Assembly: GCF_013402915.1 (NCBI RefSeq)
Contig: NC_050723.1
Coordinates: 930,001-994,000, forward strand
Reading direction: 5' to 3'
Source of the DNA: Zygotorulaspora mrakii
Lineage: Eukaryota; Ascomycota; Saccharomycetes; Saccharomycetales; Saccharomycetaceae
DNA: 64,000 nt
The notes beneath the pieces were generated by a model. That model was not told the origin of the DNA, did no database searches, and worked only from the letters and a program-made list of their open reading frames with translations. Position numbers and translations under genes: made by a program. Positions 8,148 to 19,449 of this stretch are shown here, piece after piece (positions within the stretch are counted from its first letter, which is position 1; each line of letters begins with the position of its first letter).

Positions 8148-11100
8148 ATGGATCAACAATTTTTGAACCAACTGGAGCAAACTTTGGGTTTGATTGTCCA
8201 ACCAAACTCTTCTGGATTGAAAGAAGCTACCAAGGCCTTACAAACTCAATTCTATACACAGCCATCAAGTATTCCAGCTTTGATTCATATCTTGCAAAAT
8301 GGTTCCGATGACGGTTTGAAACAACTTGCTGGTGTTGAAGTCAGAAAATTGATTGGTAAACATTGGAAAAACTTGGATGAGAATTCAAAGACCCAAATCA
8401 AGTCCTCGTTATTACAAAGTGCTTTCAGCGAAAACAAAGAAATTATCCGCCATTCGAATGCTCGTGTGATTGCCTCCATTGGTACTGAGGAACTTGAGGA
8501 GAACAAATGGCCAGATTTAGTTCCAAATTTGATACACGCGGCTTCTGGTGAAGATAGTGCAACAAGACAAACGTCATCCTTTGTTCTGTTATGTTTGTTA
8601 GAAGATTTCACACCATCTTTAGCGTCATACGTCGACGATTTTTTGAACTTATTCGGACAAACTATAAATGACACTACTTCTTTAGAGACCAGATCACTAG
8701 CTGCTCAAGCCTTGAACCACGTGTCTGCTTTGATTGAGGAAGAAGACGTTATCAATCCACAACATGCTGCAAAGTTTTCCAGTTTGATTCCATCAGTTGT
8801 CAATGTCTTGGACGCAGTTATTAAAGCCGATGACAGCGTTAACGCCAAGCTGATATTCAACTGTTTAAATGACTTTTTATTGCTAGACTCTCAATTAACA
8901 GCAAATTCTATCCTTGAATTAGTCAAACTTGCTCTTCAAATATCTGTCAACACTGAAATCGATGAAGATGTTAGAGTTTTTGCTGTTCAGTTCATTATTT
9001 CTGCTTTAACCTATAGAAAATCGAAAATTATCCAGGCTAGGTTGGGTCCAGAGATTACAGTAGCAGCTCTGAAGGTCGCTTCTGAAGAAATTGATGTAGA
9101 TGATGAGTTGAATAATGAAGAAGAAGCCGCTGAAAACGAAGAAAACACACCTTCTTCCATTGCTATTAGATTGTTGGCCTTTGCCTCTGCAGATTTACCA
9201 CCATCTCAAGTTGCTTCTGTGATCGTTGAACACTTGCCAGCTATGTTACAGTCTTCTAATGCATTTCAAAGAAGAAGTATTCTTTTAGCAATTTCCGTTG
9301 CGGTTGGTGGTTCTCCAGATTATATTTTATCTCAATTTGATAAAATCATTCCAGCAACAATTTCTGGATTGAACGATAACGAGCCAATTGTTAAGTTAGC
9401 TGCCTTGAAATGTATTCATCAGCTCACAACCGACTTACAAGACGAAGTTGCGAAGTTTCACAACGAATATTTACCTTTAATCATTGATATTATTGACACA
9501 GCAAAATTCGTTGTTATTTACAATTACGCCACAGTTGCATTAGATGGTCTATTAGAATTCATTGCTTATGATGCAATCTCTAAGTATTTAGAGCCATTGA
9601 TGAACAAGTTGTTTTATATGTTGGAAAGCAACAAGTCATCTAAATTGAGATGTGCCGTCGTTTCTGCAATCGGTTCAGCCGCCTTCGCTGCTGGTATTGC
9701 GTTCGTGCCTTTTTTCAAAACAAGCGTTCAGTACTTAGGTCAATTTATCGAGAATTGCTCTCAAATTGAGGGTATGAACGATGATGATATCGAGTTAAGA
9801 GCCTTGACCTTTGAAAATATATCAACAATGGCCAGAGCGGTTAGATCAGAAAACTTCGCTGAATATGCAGAACCATTGGTTAATTCTGCTTATGAGGCAA
9901 TTCAGACTGAATCTGCAAGATTGAGAGAATCTGGTTATGCTTTTATTGCTAATTTGGCTAAAGTATACGGTGAGAATTTTGCACCATTCTTGAAAACGAT
10001 ATTACCAGAAATTTTTAAAACGTTAGAATTGGATGAATATCAATTTAATTTCGATGGCGATGCTGAAGATTTAGCTGCATTTGCCGATGGAGCTACAGAA
10101 GATGATTTGCAAAACAAGTTTACGGTTAATACAGGTATTGCTTACGAGAAAGAAGTTGCAGCCGCAGCACTATCGGAACTAGCGCTCGGTACTAAAGAAC
10201 ATTTCTTGCCATATGTTGAGCAATCGTTGAAAGTTCTGACCGAACAAGTTGAAGAATCATATGGGTTGAAAGAAACTGCTATGGACACAATTTGGAATAT
10301 TGTTAAATCTGTTTTATTAGCAGCTAAAATCGAACCTGGTTCTTACCCAAGAGGTACGCAATCATACGTCGATGCGAACGTCTTAGCAGTCATTCAAAAG
10401 GCAAGAACAACCACTTTGTCTGATCTTGCTGACGAATTTGAAAACTCAATGGTCATCACTGTTTTTGAGAATATTGCCAAAATGATTAAACAATTTGGTA
10501 GTGTCATTATCATGGACAGTAGTGATTCCAAAACTCTTGAATCATTATGTGTTCAAGTAGTCAGTGTTTTGAAGGGAGAACATACTTGTCAAACGATCCA
10601 TTTGGAAGAAGATGTTCCAAAGGACGAAGAATTAGATGCATCAGAGACTGATGCTACACTACAAGATGTCGCCCTAGAGGTCCTTGTTAGCTTGTCGTAT
10701 TCTATGCAAGGTGATTTCACTGGAATTTTCCAAGATATCAAGTCTGTACTATTCGGCTTATTTGAATCCAAATCAAAGAACAAAAGATCCAATGCCGTTG
10801 GTGCTACTTCGGAGATTGCTGCAGGTATGAAAGATCAAAATCCATTTGTTCAAGAGATGCTTGAACACTTGATAACTATCTTAACCAGTGACAAATCTTT
10901 AGAAGTGAGAGGTAATGCTGCATACGGTGTTGGTTTGCTATGTGAATATGCTCCATTTGACGTTTCTGCTATCTATGGTCCTGTTTTAAAAGCCATGTAC
11001 GAACTATTAACTACAGCAGACCAAAAGGCTCTAACCGCAGAAGATGATGAAGCCACGAGAGAAATTATCGACAGAGCTTTTGCTAACGCAAGTGGTTGTG

Positions 11101-11489
11101 TCGCAAGAATGGCATTGAAGCATGAAGGTTCTGTTCCATTGGAGCAAACTTTGCCAGCGTTATTGGCACATTTGCCATTGAAGACGGGCTTCGAAGAGTA
11201 TGCACCAATTTTTGAATTGATAATGAAAATGTACCAAAACAATAATCCAGTCATCTCTGAAGCTACACCAAAGGTTATCGAAATCTTTACTTCAGTTTTC
11301 ACAAATGAAAATGAAAGAGTGAAATTGGAACAAGAATCGACTCTAGGTAGAGAAGAAAACATGGAGAAACTGAAACAATTTCAAGATGAGGAAACGAGGC
11401 AAAAAGTCATTGAGCTACTAAAATACCTAAATGGCCGTTACGATGGTATAGTAGCACAAAATCCAATTCTAGCAGCAGTAATTGCTTAA
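8148..11489 (+). CDS. KAP123: Kap123 karyopherin (importin-4)
   Basis: Kap123 is the beta-karyopherin that carries many ribosomal proteins, and histones H3/H4, into the nucleus. The protein has 1113 residues, the same length as S. cerevisiae Kap123. It is a HEAT-repeat solenoid throughout. The importin-beta N-terminal domain (Ran binding) is at about residues 20-100 ([35 protein letters not shown]). Acidic patches occur at about residues 320-335 ([17 protein letters not shown]). Codon use is strongly AT-ending and lysine codons are well expressed in style. The upstream PAC/RRPE pair suggests co-regulation with ribosome assembly, which fits its cargo. It follows SWI4 in the same direction, as in the YER111C-YER110C order. 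Confidence 0.96.
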   Translation: MDQQFLNQLEQTLGLIVQPNSSGLKEATKALQTQFYTQPSSIPALIHILQNGSDDGLKQLAGVEVRKLIGKHWKNLDENSKTQIKSSLLQSAFSENKEIIRHSNARVIASIGTEELEENKWPDLVPNLIHAASGEDSATRQTSSFVLLCLLEDFTPSLASYVDDFLNLFGQTINDTTSLETRSLAAQALNHVSALIEEEDVINPQHAAKFSSLIPSVVNVLDAVIKADDSVNAKLIFNCLNDFLLLDSQLTANSILELVKLALQISVNTEIDEDVRVFAVQFIISALTYRKSKIIQARLGPEITVAALKVASEEIDVDDELNNEEEAAENEENTPSSIAIRLLAFASADLPPSQVASVIVEHLPAMLQSSNAFQRRSILLAISVAVGGSPDYILSQFDKIIPATISGLNDNEPIVKLAALKCIHQLTTDLQDEVAKFHNEYLPLIIDIIDTAKFVVIYNYATVALDGLLEFIAYDAISKYLEPLMNKLFYMLESNKSSKLRCAVVSAIGSAAFAAGIAFVPFFKTSVQYLGQFIENCSQIEGMNDDDIELRALTFENISTMARAVRSENFAEYAEPLVNSAYEAIQTESARLRESGYAFIANLAKVYGENFAPFLKTILPEIFKTLELDEYQFNFDGDAEDLAAFADGATEDDLQNKFTVNTGIAYEKEVAAAALSELALGTKEHFLPYVEQSLKVLTEQVEESYGLKETAMDTIWNIVKSVLLAAKIEPGSYPRGTQSYVDANVLAVIQKARTTTLSDLADEFENSMVITVFENIAKMIKQFGSVIIMDSSDSKTLESLCVQVVSVLKGEHTCQTIHLEEDVPKDEELDASETDATLQDVALEVLVSLSYSMQGDFTGIFQDIKSVLFGLFESKSKNKRSNAVGATSEIAAGMKDQNPFVQEMLEHLITILTSDKSLEVRGNAAYGVGLLCEYAPFDVSAIYGPVLKAMYELLTTADQKALTAEDDEATREIIDRAFANASGCVARMALKHEGSVPLEQTLPALLAHLPLKTGFEEYAPIFELIMKMYQNNNPVISEATPKVIEIFTSVFTNENERVKLEQESTLGREENMEKLKQFQDEETRQKVIELLKYLNGRYDGIVAQNPILAAVIA

Positions 11490-11667
11490 GAGGAACAAGA
11501 CATCATTCACAACGCTTTTCTTCAATTTTTCACTTTTTTATATGTATTTTATATTTTTTATAGGGAAATTTTCGGTCATCGATAAGATAAAAAAAGCACC
11601 AAATGTCAAATAGACGTGTAAGTTACCAGATTGCACACAGGACCGAAAGTGATATAGTTATCACGGT

Positions 11668-13023
11668 ATGGCTGAGAACGCTGGAAACCAAGGAGAACCA
11701 GAGCCCCAAGTCAAAACTCAAACTGAATTTGTCAGGCCTCCCATTGACCTTTGGCGAGATATAAAAAATGCCTTCAATTTTCTCTTATTTGATCCTCGAT
11801 GCTATGCGCTCCTGATACCAATGATTCCTTTATGTGAATCAGTTATGTTAAAGGCCATCATCCGCTTTGTTCCCTATACAGAAATAGATTATCAGGCGTA
11901 TATGGAGCAGATTGAGATGATTACCGTTCGCGATCAACTGGACTATTCCAAAATTAAGGGGTCGACAGGTCCGTTGGTCTACCCAGCAGGTCACGTATGG
12001 CTATACCGATTGATGTATTGGCTGACCGACGGCATGAATAACGTAAAAGAGGGACAAGCTTTCTTCAGTTTTTTGTATCTATTGACGATGGTATCACAAG
12101 TGGTACTATATCAACAGCTGAGTTTACCACCCTGGTGCGCCATACTTGCGTGTTTCTCCAAGAGGCTTCATTCGATTTATGTGTTGAGACTGTTCAATGA
12201 CTGTTTTACGACACTCTACATCATCTGGACAGTACTACTGCTGGTTATTGCCGCCAAGCAAACGGTGTCAAAAAGAGCGAAGAAACTACTGGCGTTTGCC
12301 GCAGCTATCACCTACAGTATCGCAGTAAGCATAAAGATGAATGCACTGCTGTACCTGCCGGCAGTCACGGTCTCGCTGTATCTCGTCAACGGTGCAAATC
12401 TCGCACTCACCGCGATCAACGTGCTTACGATTCTTGCCTGGCAGATCCTCGTCGCCCTCCCGTTCCTCAGATCGCATCCCTACGACTACCTCCAGTGCGC
12501 ATTCAATTTCAGGCGAGAGTTCATGTACAAATGGAGCGTCAACTGGCAGTTCCTGGACGAGGACGGCTTCCAAAACCCGTGGTTCCACCGCATGCTGCTT
12601 CTCAGCCAATTCGTCAGCATCCTCACCATCATCCTGATCACCTTCCCCGCCCTCCCAGCCATGCTGCTGCGCTCGCTGAGACGCCCGGCCACCACTTTCC
12701 CAACCCTCCTCTCAGAATCGCCCATCGCATTCGTCCTCGTCGCCACAAACTTCGCAGGTGTCCTCTTCTCCCGCTCCCTGCACTACCAATTTCTCTCCTG
12801 GTACCACTGGACCATCCCCTGTCTCTTCCACTACGCCCGTATCCCGTGGCTGCTGGCTCCAGCATGGTATTTTGCCCACGAATGGTGCTGGAACTCTTTC
12901 CCGCCCAATTCTGCCGCCAGTGCCCTCCTGTTCACCCTGAACGCCTCTCTACTTCTCTCACTGGTCTGCCACATTAATTCCACCACCCCACCGCCACACT
13001 CCGCCAACAAGAAGCTCCAATAG
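11668..13023 (+). CDS. ALG3: Alg3 dolichol-P-mannose alpha-1,3-mannosyltransferase
   Basis: Alg3 adds the first lumenal mannose, from dolichol-P-mannose to Man5GlcNAc2-PP-dolichol, in ER N-glycan assembly. The 451-residue protein is polytopic with repeated hydrophobic helices. It shows family blocks such as YTEIDYQAYMEQI (lumenal acidic loop), LDYSKIKGSTGPLVYPAGH and LRLFNDCFTTL, and HYQFLSWYHWTIPCL near the C terminus. S. cerevisiae Alg3 is 458 residues (YBL082C). The 3' half, from about 12350, is much richer in G+C and uses C-ending codons, unlike the AT-rich 5' half; dense overlapping open frames there are shadows of this composition. There is no sign of frame disruption. Confidence 0.94.
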   Translation: MAENAGNQGEPEPQVKTQTEFVRPPIDLWRDIKNAFNFLLFDPRCYALLIPMIPLCESVMLKAIIRFVPYTEIDYQAYMEQIEMITVRDQLDYSKIKGSTGPLVYPAGHVWLYRLMYWLTDGMNNVKEGQAFFSFLYLLTMVSQVVLYQQLSLPPWCAILACFSKRLHSIYVLRLFNDCFTTLYIIWTVLLLVIAAKQTVSKRAKKLLAFAAAITYSIAVSIKMNALLYLPAVTVSLYLVNGANLALTAINVLTILAWQILVALPFLRSHPYDYLQCAFNFRREFMYKWSVNWQFLDEDGFQNPWFHRMLLLSQFVSILTIILITFPALPAMLLRSLRRPATTFPTLLSESPIAFVLVATNFAGVLFSRSLHYQFLSWYHWTIPCLFHYARIPWLLAPAWYFAHEWCWNSFPPNSAASALLFTLNASLLLSLVCHINSTTPPPHSANKKLQ

Positions 13024-13683
13024 CCCAGTATATAGGCCTCTGTGTATCTTCTTTCAATATCCATCGTAAAATACGTCATTACCCGACCACGCACCTTGAT
13101 CGCGTCCCTTGCTGAATTCTTCGTGTCGCGCTGCAAAAAGTCTCAGTGCTCCGCATGGCTGGGCTTTTCCAGGCAGTAAGTGGTGCTTTCCATGCACGAT
13201 TGCTACTACTGGCATTAGCAGCATGCAGGAAAAGAAGTTAGAAACTGAAGAATCGATGAAACCGTGGAATCTTCGAATCTTTAAATCTCTGAATCTTTGG
13301 ATTTGTGGGAGTCTTGAGAGGATATAGTTGTAAAGGAAACAGCATTTGACGTTGTTGCAAGTGTATTGCGTTTTGGTGTGTATTGGTGGGTACCAGTGTC
13401 GAATCCCATTGATAAAATCGTTGTTTTTTCTTTTTGGAGACAGTGTAATAGTCGCAAGGGTCGAAAAGGATAGAAGTAGCTAGCGCGTTTGAAGGGAGCT
13501 GAAGTTGCTGCAAGGGTTCCTAACTTGGGGTAGAGAGAGCATCATTCGTTAAAGACTCGGAAGAACCTTCGAAGTTGGAATATCGGTTTTTGTTGGGTAG
13601 TGCAGACGTTCGCTGATTAAGAGATACAACATTTGCTATATTAGTGCTAGTCATTGTTCAAGACCGGGGTGTTCAGAGAGAGA
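13024..13683 (+). promoter_or_regulatory. ALG3-FLO8 intergenic region (FLO8 promoter)
   Basis: 660 bases before the FLO8 start. It contains a run of GAATCTT-type repeats near 13267-13302 and no convincing gene. The long FLO8 upstream region agrees with the heavily regulated promoters of this class, but I recognise no specific site. Confidence 0.4.
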
Positions 13684-15687
13684 ATGTCGTCGAACGTAAA
13701 GGGGGGAACAAATCAGAATGAGATCGGCACAACACGGTCGCTTGACGCCTGTATCTATGATTTTTTGCAGAAGTCCAGCTTGAATAATACCGCGAGCGCC
13801 TTTGTGCAGGAGACAGGTATCGATGGAGCGTCGGGATACGGATTCGGGACCGATGTTCCGCAGGGCTTTCTGTATGAGTGGTGGCAGATATTCTGGGACC
13901 TGTTCAATGCGAAGGCGCACCACGAAGGGTCCATGATCGCAAAACAGTATTACCAAATACTGGCGGAGCAGCAGAGAAAAGAATATGGTTACAGATCAGC
14001 CGCTCTACAGGCTGCCAGGATGCAGTTTCTGGCGGAGGAGAACGGGGAATTGAACGGTGAGAGGATCGATCCGGCAGCGTTTTCGATGCACGCAGGAGTA
14101 TACCCTCATTTTCCTGTGGCTCCGACTGGCAGCCGAAATGAGAGCGGCAGCAACGGTAGTTACAGTGCCAGTGCCAGTGCCGGTGGAAACTTCAGCGGTG
14201 GGATCGGGTTGGGGTCTTTTCCAGTGCCTGCCGGTATACCCTTTATGCCACTGCAGGGATTTGCAAACATTTCTGGCCGGCCAGTATATGCAAACCAATG
14301 CTTCCCCGTTGTGTCAAATGACTCCCATACCGCTGCAGTTACCACACCGGGGAATGTGAAAACATCAACAACTACTATAGCAACGCCAATCACTAACTCC
14401 GTAAGTAATAATAAGCAGCCAGGATTAAAAAGGAGGGCTTCTACAAATACGAATAATGTGACATCTGGTACGAATGATTTCAAATGTCCAAAAGTTTCTA
14501 ATAGTACACATTCTACACCCTACGAGTCTCAGAGGGGACTTGTACCAATGAATAAGTCAAACCCCGATATGCTACATAATTATCAAAGACAATTCGCCGT
14601 GTTGGAATCTGAAAATATAAAAAAGTCAAGTCCATCGCCACTGAGTAACGGTTTCAGTGCGACAACCAATAATACGAGCGATCAGAATAATGAGCATGGC
14701 AATAATAATAGTGGCAATAATAACAGTGGCACCAATAACAGTAGTAGTAGTAACAGTAGCAATAGTAATAACGGTGCTATTGACAAAAAAAACATGCAGC
14801 CTCCGTATGCAAGCATGTCGCCTTACAATGTGCCCACGTTGTCGCCAAATACTCAAAATGGTACCAACAATTCCAATCAATCGAAATCTATATCATCAAG
14901 GACAAAATCAATTTCAAATGTTATCATACCGTCTAATAGATCTACGCAAAATACAATCTCAGAAAATAGTTATTTTCAATACAGTCCAGTAACACCTATG
15001 ACAGTCAATAGTTCCAATGATATTGCTTCGTGCAATAGCGGTAAAAATGTACACAGTTCGTTATCTACAGTTACTGAGGTACTGTTGACAAATTCACCAA
15101 ACAATTCTCCTGATATCACAGCTACAAATAAAAAAGTTAGAAAAGTACGAAGTTCAAAAAAATCAAAACAATCTCCGACTAATAATCAAAATGGTAATTT
15201 CAAGTTTATCTCATCAAATTCTGTGCCAACACCACCTAATGAGTCTTCTCAGAAATCTCAGTACAGAATTTTTAACAAGAATCAAACAAAAAAAAATACT
15301 ACCTCCACCGTAGTAACTGCCGTGAATCCATCAGCCGCAGCAGCTTTAGCATCAAAATCTAATAAATTAGTTTCCAAATCCTCGACAGAAGAAAGTCCAC
15401 AGCTGATTGATGATAATTCAAGTACTACTCCTACTTTTTTAAATGCAATGTGGAATGCCAACGGCAAGACTCAAACAGCCTCTCAGGCAAATTTTTCCTT
15501 TGTTGGAGATACTATCAGCTCAGCTGGAGCAGCAAGTTCGTTGGTAAACACTGACAATACATTAGGATGTAGCAGCAGTAGTGCAGTATCGAATCATTTT
15601 AGTGAAAACGAAGCTGATGATTTATTAGCTATGAAATCGATTTTAGCTATACAAGATTCACATGATACAGAGAGCAAAAAATTTTAA
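13684..15687 (+). CDS. FLO8: Flo8-type LisH transcription factor, probably truncated by a frameshift
   Basis: Flo8 activates flocculin and pseudohyphal genes downstream of cAMP/PKA. A LisH motif spans about residues 20-50 (LDACIYDFLQKSSLNNTASAFVQETGI), followed by the LUFS-type continuation PQGFLYEWWQIFWDLFNAK and a long N/S/T-rich region. The ATG at 13684 gives MSSNVKGG; the frame is open ten codons further upstream but only from a TTG. The reading frame stops at 15687 within AAAAAATTTT. Reading one base out of frame from that run continues for about 43 codons to 15815 with an acidic-hydrophobic tail, suggesting a lost C terminus. At 667 residues it is shorter than S. cerevisiae Flo8 (799). 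FLO8 (YER109C) next to KAP123 and GLE2 fits synteny. Confidence 0.85.
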   Translation: MSSNVKGGTNQNEIGTTRSLDACIYDFLQKSSLNNTASAFVQETGIDGASGYGFGTDVPQGFLYEWWQIFWDLFNAKAHHEGSMIAKQYYQILAEQQRKEYGYRSAALQAARMQFLAEENGELNGERIDPAAFSMHAGVYPHFPVAPTGSRNESGSNGSYSASASAGGNFSGGIGLGSFPVPAGIPFMPLQGFANISGRPVYANQCFPVVSNDSHTAAVTTPGNVKTSTTTIATPITNSVSNNKQPGLKRRASTNTNNVTSGTNDFKCPKVSNSTHSTPYESQRGLVPMNKSNPDMLHNYQRQFAVLESENIKKSSPSPLSNGFSATTNNTSDQNNEHGNNNSGNNNSGTNNSSSSNSSNSNNGAIDKKNMQPPYASMSPYNVPTLSPNTQNGTNNSNQSKSISSRTKSISNVIIPSNRSTQNTISENSYFQYSPVTPMTVNSSNDIASCNSGKNVHSSLSTVTEVLLTNSPNNSPDITATNKKVRKVRSSKKSKQSPTNNQNGNFKFISSNSVPTPPNESSQKSQYRIFNKNQTKKNTTSTVVTAVNPSAAAALASKSNKLVSKSSTEESPQLIDDNSSTTPTFLNAMWNANGKTQTASQANFSFVGDTISSAGAASSLVNTDNTLGCSSSSAVSNHFSENEADDLLAMKSILAIQDSHDTESKKF

Positions 15688-15815
15688 GCGAGGAGAGTGA
15701 TGTTAAGATGAACCATCACCAGCATGACAATAATAACCACACAGAATTCAATTTAGATCTGTTAGAGCCTAGCGATACATCTTTTCATTATCTAGGTTGG
15801 CAGAACGAGAATTAA
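15682..15815 (+). pseudogene. FLO8: Probable out-of-frame C-terminal tail of FLO8
   Basis: Immediately after the FLO8 A6T4 run, the frame one base out is open and reads LSEESDVKMNHHQHDNNNH, then TEFNLDLLEPSDTSFHYLG and a few more residues before TAA at 15813-15815. The N/H-rich stretch followed by an acidic-aromatic block resembles the end of an activation domain. One added base in the run joins it to the FLO8 frame. A sequencing or assembly error, or a real truncation, would both look like this. Confidence 0.55.
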
Positions 15816-16197
15816 ACAAATGGGAGGGAAAAACTATGTAAATTCATAAAATAGAAATTTGACTCTACTTTAGTCGCATAAATTGATAATTGATCAGCAA
15901 TTGCAACCGCATGTAAATGCAGATTATTATTCAACCTTATATAAAAGTTTTGGTACTTCACCCATCACGTTTTCATTTCTTATCACCTTTTTCAACAAAA
16001 TCGGTATTATAATCACCCCATACGAAGTGCATATTTTCAATATTTTACCTTAGTAAATTGGAAGACAACCTGTGAATAGCTTAAGTGGTCTAAAACTTAA
16101 GAAAATACAGTGAACGATTGTATTCCTGAGCGTAATCAATTTCATCTGTATAAGGTGTATTTCGCATATCACGCTTACCTGCAGAAGTTGATAAGTA
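15816..16197 (+). promoter_or_regulatory. FLO8 terminator / GLE2 promoter
   Basis: AT-rich intergenic sequence with no recognised motif. The small open frame on the minus strand that overlaps the GLE2 start is a shadow. Confidence 0.3.
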
Positions 16198-17286
16198 ATG
16201 GCGTACTTCAGCTCAGGTTCATCTGCTCCAGTATCGTCAACTATAGCAACAGAAAAAGATTTAGCTAATGATATAGTAATAAGCAATCCAGCTGATGATT
16301 CAATATCTGATATCGCTTTTTCACCACAGCAAGATTTTATGTTTAGTGTAAGTTCGTGGGATAGTAAAGTTCGCATATGGGATGTTCAGAATGGTGTTCC
16401 ACAAGGTAGAGCCCAATATGATCATGCAGGACCTGTATTATGCACAAGGTGGTCGAATGATGGTACTAAAGTTGTATCTGGTGGATGTGATAATTCTGTT
16501 AAGGTATATGACGTAACGAGTGGACGAAGCCAGCAAATGGGGACTCATGAAGCACCGGTAAAGAGTTTAAGATTTCTGAATTTTGGTCAAAGTAATACAG
16601 AGGTACTCGTTACCGGTTCGTGGGATAAAACCTTAAAGTACTGGGATATGAGGCAACCTCAACCAATTTCTACAATAATGCTTCCTGAAAGAGTTTACAC
16701 TTTGGATAGCAAACGACAACTCTTGGTTGTTGGTACAGCAGAGAGGCACATAGTAGTCATCGATCTTGGTAACCCAACGTCGATTTTCAAAACAACACAA
16801 TCCCCCCTCAAATGGCAAACAAGAACAGTAGCGTGCTACAATGAAGGTGATGGGTATGCAATTGGTTCAATTGAAGGAAGATGTGCTATCAGATACGTCG
16901 ATGATGAACAACAAAGAAAATCGGGTTTCTCTTTCAAATGTCATCGTCAAACCGCCACCAATAGAACGGCCGGCTCTCAAGCACAATCACTAGTATATTC
17001 GGTGAACTGTATTGCATTTCATCCTATATATGGTACATTTGTCACTGCAGGTGGTGATGGATCTTTTCATTTCTGGGACAAGAATCAGCGACACAGGCTT
17101 AGAGGTTTCCCATCCCTACAAGCATCGATTCCAGTATGTAATTTTAACAGGCAAGGAACAGTACTAGCGTATGCATTAAGCTATGACTGGCATCAAGGTT
17201 ATATGGGTAACAGGCCGGACTATCCAAATGTCATTCGCCTTCATCCAACGACGGATGAAGAAACAAAAGAAAAGAAAAAGAGGTAG
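16198..17286 (+). CDS. GLE2: Gle2/Rae1 WD40 nucleoporin
   Basis: Gle2 (Rae1 in other eukaryotes) is a seven-bladed WD40 protein of the nuclear pore that binds the GLEBS motif of Nup116 and supports mRNA export. The 362-residue protein (yeast 365) shows WD blades such as [20 protein letters not shown] followed by [10 protein letters not shown], and [15 protein letters not shown], and ends in a basic KEKKKR tail. The family-typical [11 protein letters not shown] and [20 protein letters not shown] are present. The ATG at 16198 matches the expected N terminus. It lies downstream of FLO8 in the same direction, as YER109C-YER107C. Confidence 0.95.
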   Translation: MAYFSSGSSAPVSSTIATEKDLANDIVISNPADDSISDIAFSPQQDFMFSVSSWDSKVRIWDVQNGVPQGRAQYDHAGPVLCTRWSNDGTKVVSGGCDNSVKVYDVTSGRSQQMGTHEAPVKSLRFLNFGQSNTEVLVTGSWDKTLKYWDMRQPQPISTIMLPERVYTLDSKRQLLVVGTAERHIVVIDLGNPTSIFKTTQSPLKWQTRTVACYNEGDGYAIGSIEGRCAIRYVDDEQQRKSGFSFKCHRQTATNRTAGSQAQSLVYSVNCIAFHPIYGTFVTAGGDGSFHFWDKNQRHRLRGFPSLQASIPVCNFNRQGTVLAYALSYDWHQGYMGNRPDYPNVIRLHPTTDEETKEKKKR

Positions 17287-17832
17287 ATGTTTTCTGCCAT
17301 TCTTTTGGCATAGCCAAGATAGAACATCAACGTTGTAATTAAGTAGCTCTTCGTAACTTCAAAATAAATGATCTTATCCTGCGCAACTTCAAAAATTTGA
17401 CACGTTTTTACATTGGTATCACGCCTGGCTATTATTGAAAAATTTTCAGATTTTCGAACGCTTCAAAATGAAAAAAAATAATATTGAAATTTCAATTGAA
17501 TGTTTCGATGACGACAAAGTTGACTTACTTTAAGGTCATTGAAGGTGTTGTGCACAGATAGCTGAAAGACTGGCTGAATTCGTTTGATTGTGAGTTCTAA
17601 TAACTCAAACTTTCGGAACTCCGACTTTTCATAGACAGTTTTTTTTTTATAGAGATAAAGGTGTTTCTCCAAGACTGGTTAATGTTCATACTGGTTGACG
17701 TCAAATCATCAAAAATTTTTAATCAATACTAGGGCCGCCATATTTTCTAAGCACTCGTTTTTTTCTTTCAGATTTTTTGGTTCTCTGGTTTTTCCCTTCC
17801 TAAACACTTTATATTACTGCACATTTAAAAGA
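17287..17832 (+). promoter_or_regulatory. GLE2 to YBL081W-like intergenic region
   Basis: 546 AT-rich bases with T-tracts at 17640-17650 and pyrimidine-rich sequence before the next start. The frame of the downstream gene is open back to 17695 but has no ATG before 17833. The TTTCGGAAC near 17609 is not a convincing centromere CDEIII. Confidence 0.35.
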
Positions 17833-19041
17833 ATGCCAGGTCATATTGAAAGTGTTCCATTTCTTTCACAATTAGAAGACGTCGATAAGTATTTATTGGA
17901 GTATCGTAACTTGAAGCTTATGTCTCAAACTGCCAAAAATTTTGCACCAATCAGTACGAATCATTTGCATCAAATGCGGTTTCACAGCGGTAGTGAAAGT
18001 AACAACGGATTGGAGGTTGAATCTTTGGAATTCGATAAAAGGAGCATTAGGACGGTTCAGTCCGGCAACTATGGTAATATAACGAATAAAAACAGCATTA
18101 ACGCTGATAATAATAACAATAACAATAACAATAACAATAATAGTACTAATAATAGTAGTAACAATGGCGGCAAAATCGGTAATAAAAGTATCAACAGTAA
18201 CAATGGGGTAACAAATATGAATAGAAAAAAGTTTTCAAATATTAACAATAATCAAGGGTACAGGTTCGGTAACCCATCAAATACAAAATATGGCGCACAA
18301 AATCAGCAACAAAATCAGCAACAACAACAGCAACAACAACACTCAGCTTCACCAATGATTGCGAATCATTTCAAACAGACATATCCTCAGCTCTACTACA
18401 ACTCCAGTAATAATGGTAGTAACATATCATTGGATCAGATAAATTCGGCCTTCTACGGATCAAACCACGTTGTCACTCAACAGCGGCAAGTGTCTTCTGG
18501 TAACTCATCCCCCTCTTTGGCGATGCCTAAGCTTGATACTTCATTAAGTGGTACTTCATCAATCGCATCCTACAATGGAAGTTTTGATCCTATATCGTCA
18601 GAATTTAACGCACAGTTCACCTCCCCCGCTGCATTCTCAAATTATCTGGGAGGTGGACTCATGAATCCGGGTCCTACACTCGCACCATCAGGCCCAACTA
18701 GTGCAACCATTCCCTCTGCAAGAAACGACTTGTTGCCAAATTTCTCTTCTACATCCTTGGCGAACGATACAACAGCAAGAGGGTCGATGGTTTTTGATCC
18801 TAAAGGGCCTGCACCAACTGTTGGTTCTGATACCATAGTCCCCAATCCAGCGCCCAAATCTAGCCAAGATAATACCTTCAATAATGTTGAAGGTTCAACG
18901 GCAGAGGAAAACAACAATACATCAAACCAGTTCTTTATGAACGACTTCACCATCGATTGGGGCTCAAGCCACGTCAATGGTTCATCCTCGAATAGCGGAT
19001 CTTTTGGTATTTGGAGCAACGATATGAGCGTCTGGAGTTAG
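17833..19041 (+). CDS. YBL081W-like Q/N-rich protein of unknown function
   Basis: A 402-residue, low-complexity protein. The first ~45 residues (MPGHIESVPFLSQLEDVDKY onward) look folded or helical. Then come asparagine runs (about residues 95-120), a glutamine run encoded by CAA/CAG (about 155-175) and serine/proline-rich sequence, ending in a W/D/F-rich tail FTIDWGSSHVNG and SVWS. Function is not recognised. Position between ALG3/GLE2 and PET112 matches YBL081W, an uncharacterised 368-residue N-rich S. cerevisiae protein, so orthology is inferred mainly from synteny and composition. The acidic-aromatic tail would suit a transcription-related role, but that is speculation. Confidence 0.75.
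   Translation: MPGHIESVPFLSQLEDVDKYLLEYRNLKLMSQTAKNFAPISTNHLHQMRFHSGSESNNGLEVESLEFDKRSIRTVQSGNYGNITNKNSINADNNNNNNNNNNNSTNNSSNNGGKIGNKSINSNNGVTNMNRKKFSNINNNQGYRFGNPSNTKYGAQNQQQNQQQQQQQQHSASPMIANHFKQTYPQLYYNSSNNGSNISLDQINSAFYGSNHVVTQQRQVSSGNSSPSLAMPKLDTSLSGTSSIASYNGSFDPISSEFNAQFTSPAAFSNYLGGGLMNPGPTLAPSGPTSATIPSARNDLLPNFSSTSLANDTTARGSMVFDPKGPAPTVGSDTIVPNPAPKSSQDNTFNNVEGSTAEENNNTSNQFFMNDFTIDWGSSHVNGSSSNSGSFGIWSNDMSVWS
18301..18341 (+). repeat. CAA/CAG triplet run encoding polyglutamine
   Basis: A run of CAA/CAG codons with two AAT interruptions, encoding 15 Gln and 2 Asn, inside the YBL081W-like gene. Such microsatellites vary in length between strains. Confidence 0.7.
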
Positions 19042-19449
19042 TTTTTTGCAATTATAAGGAATGTCGTCATTTGTCTTTCATTTTTATTTAAGCGGTAAAG
19101 GAGGATTCTCAATTGATAGCTCCTTTATTATTATCGTAATCGTAATACTAAGCACCTCGTCTGTATTATTGATTTATTGGTCTTTCATCACATCCAAAAT
19201 TTGGAACCTTTGAGGAGGTTATGCTCATCAGGTTTTAGCTATAATTGCAAGTATGATATTATAGTAATATTGCTTGGCGATCCAGCCCGCGATTTTGTTG
19301 AAATGCGTCATAATGTAACATTCTCAAACGCAATTCGAGGTACAGATATATATATATATAGGTGTGTGTACAAAAAGGTTAAAATGTGTGTCTTTCGAAA
19401 TCTCCCACAAATCTTGTTCTGCAAATTTATGTATGCATGCAGTGTTTAG
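19042..19449. other. Convergent 3' region with TA repeat
   Basis: 408 bases between two convergent genes. It has a short (TA) run near 19347-19361 that resembles a yeast 3'-end efficiency element. No gene is supported. Confidence 0.35.

Noticed and set aside
12286..13136. Multiple open frames overlapping ALG3
   Set aside because: Shadows of the G+C-rich 3' half of ALG3, which is the only frame with a known protein.
13654..13683. N-terminal extension of FLO8
   Set aside because: The upstream start is TTG; the first ATG is at 13684.
15676..15687. Programmed frameshift in FLO8
   Set aside because: The A6T4 run does not form a proper slippery heptamer in the zero frame; an indel or transcriptional slippage is simpler.
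17595..17625. Centromere CDEIII-like TTTCGGAAC
   Set aside because: Lacks the flanking CDEIII bases, an AT-rich CDEII and a CDEI at the right distance.
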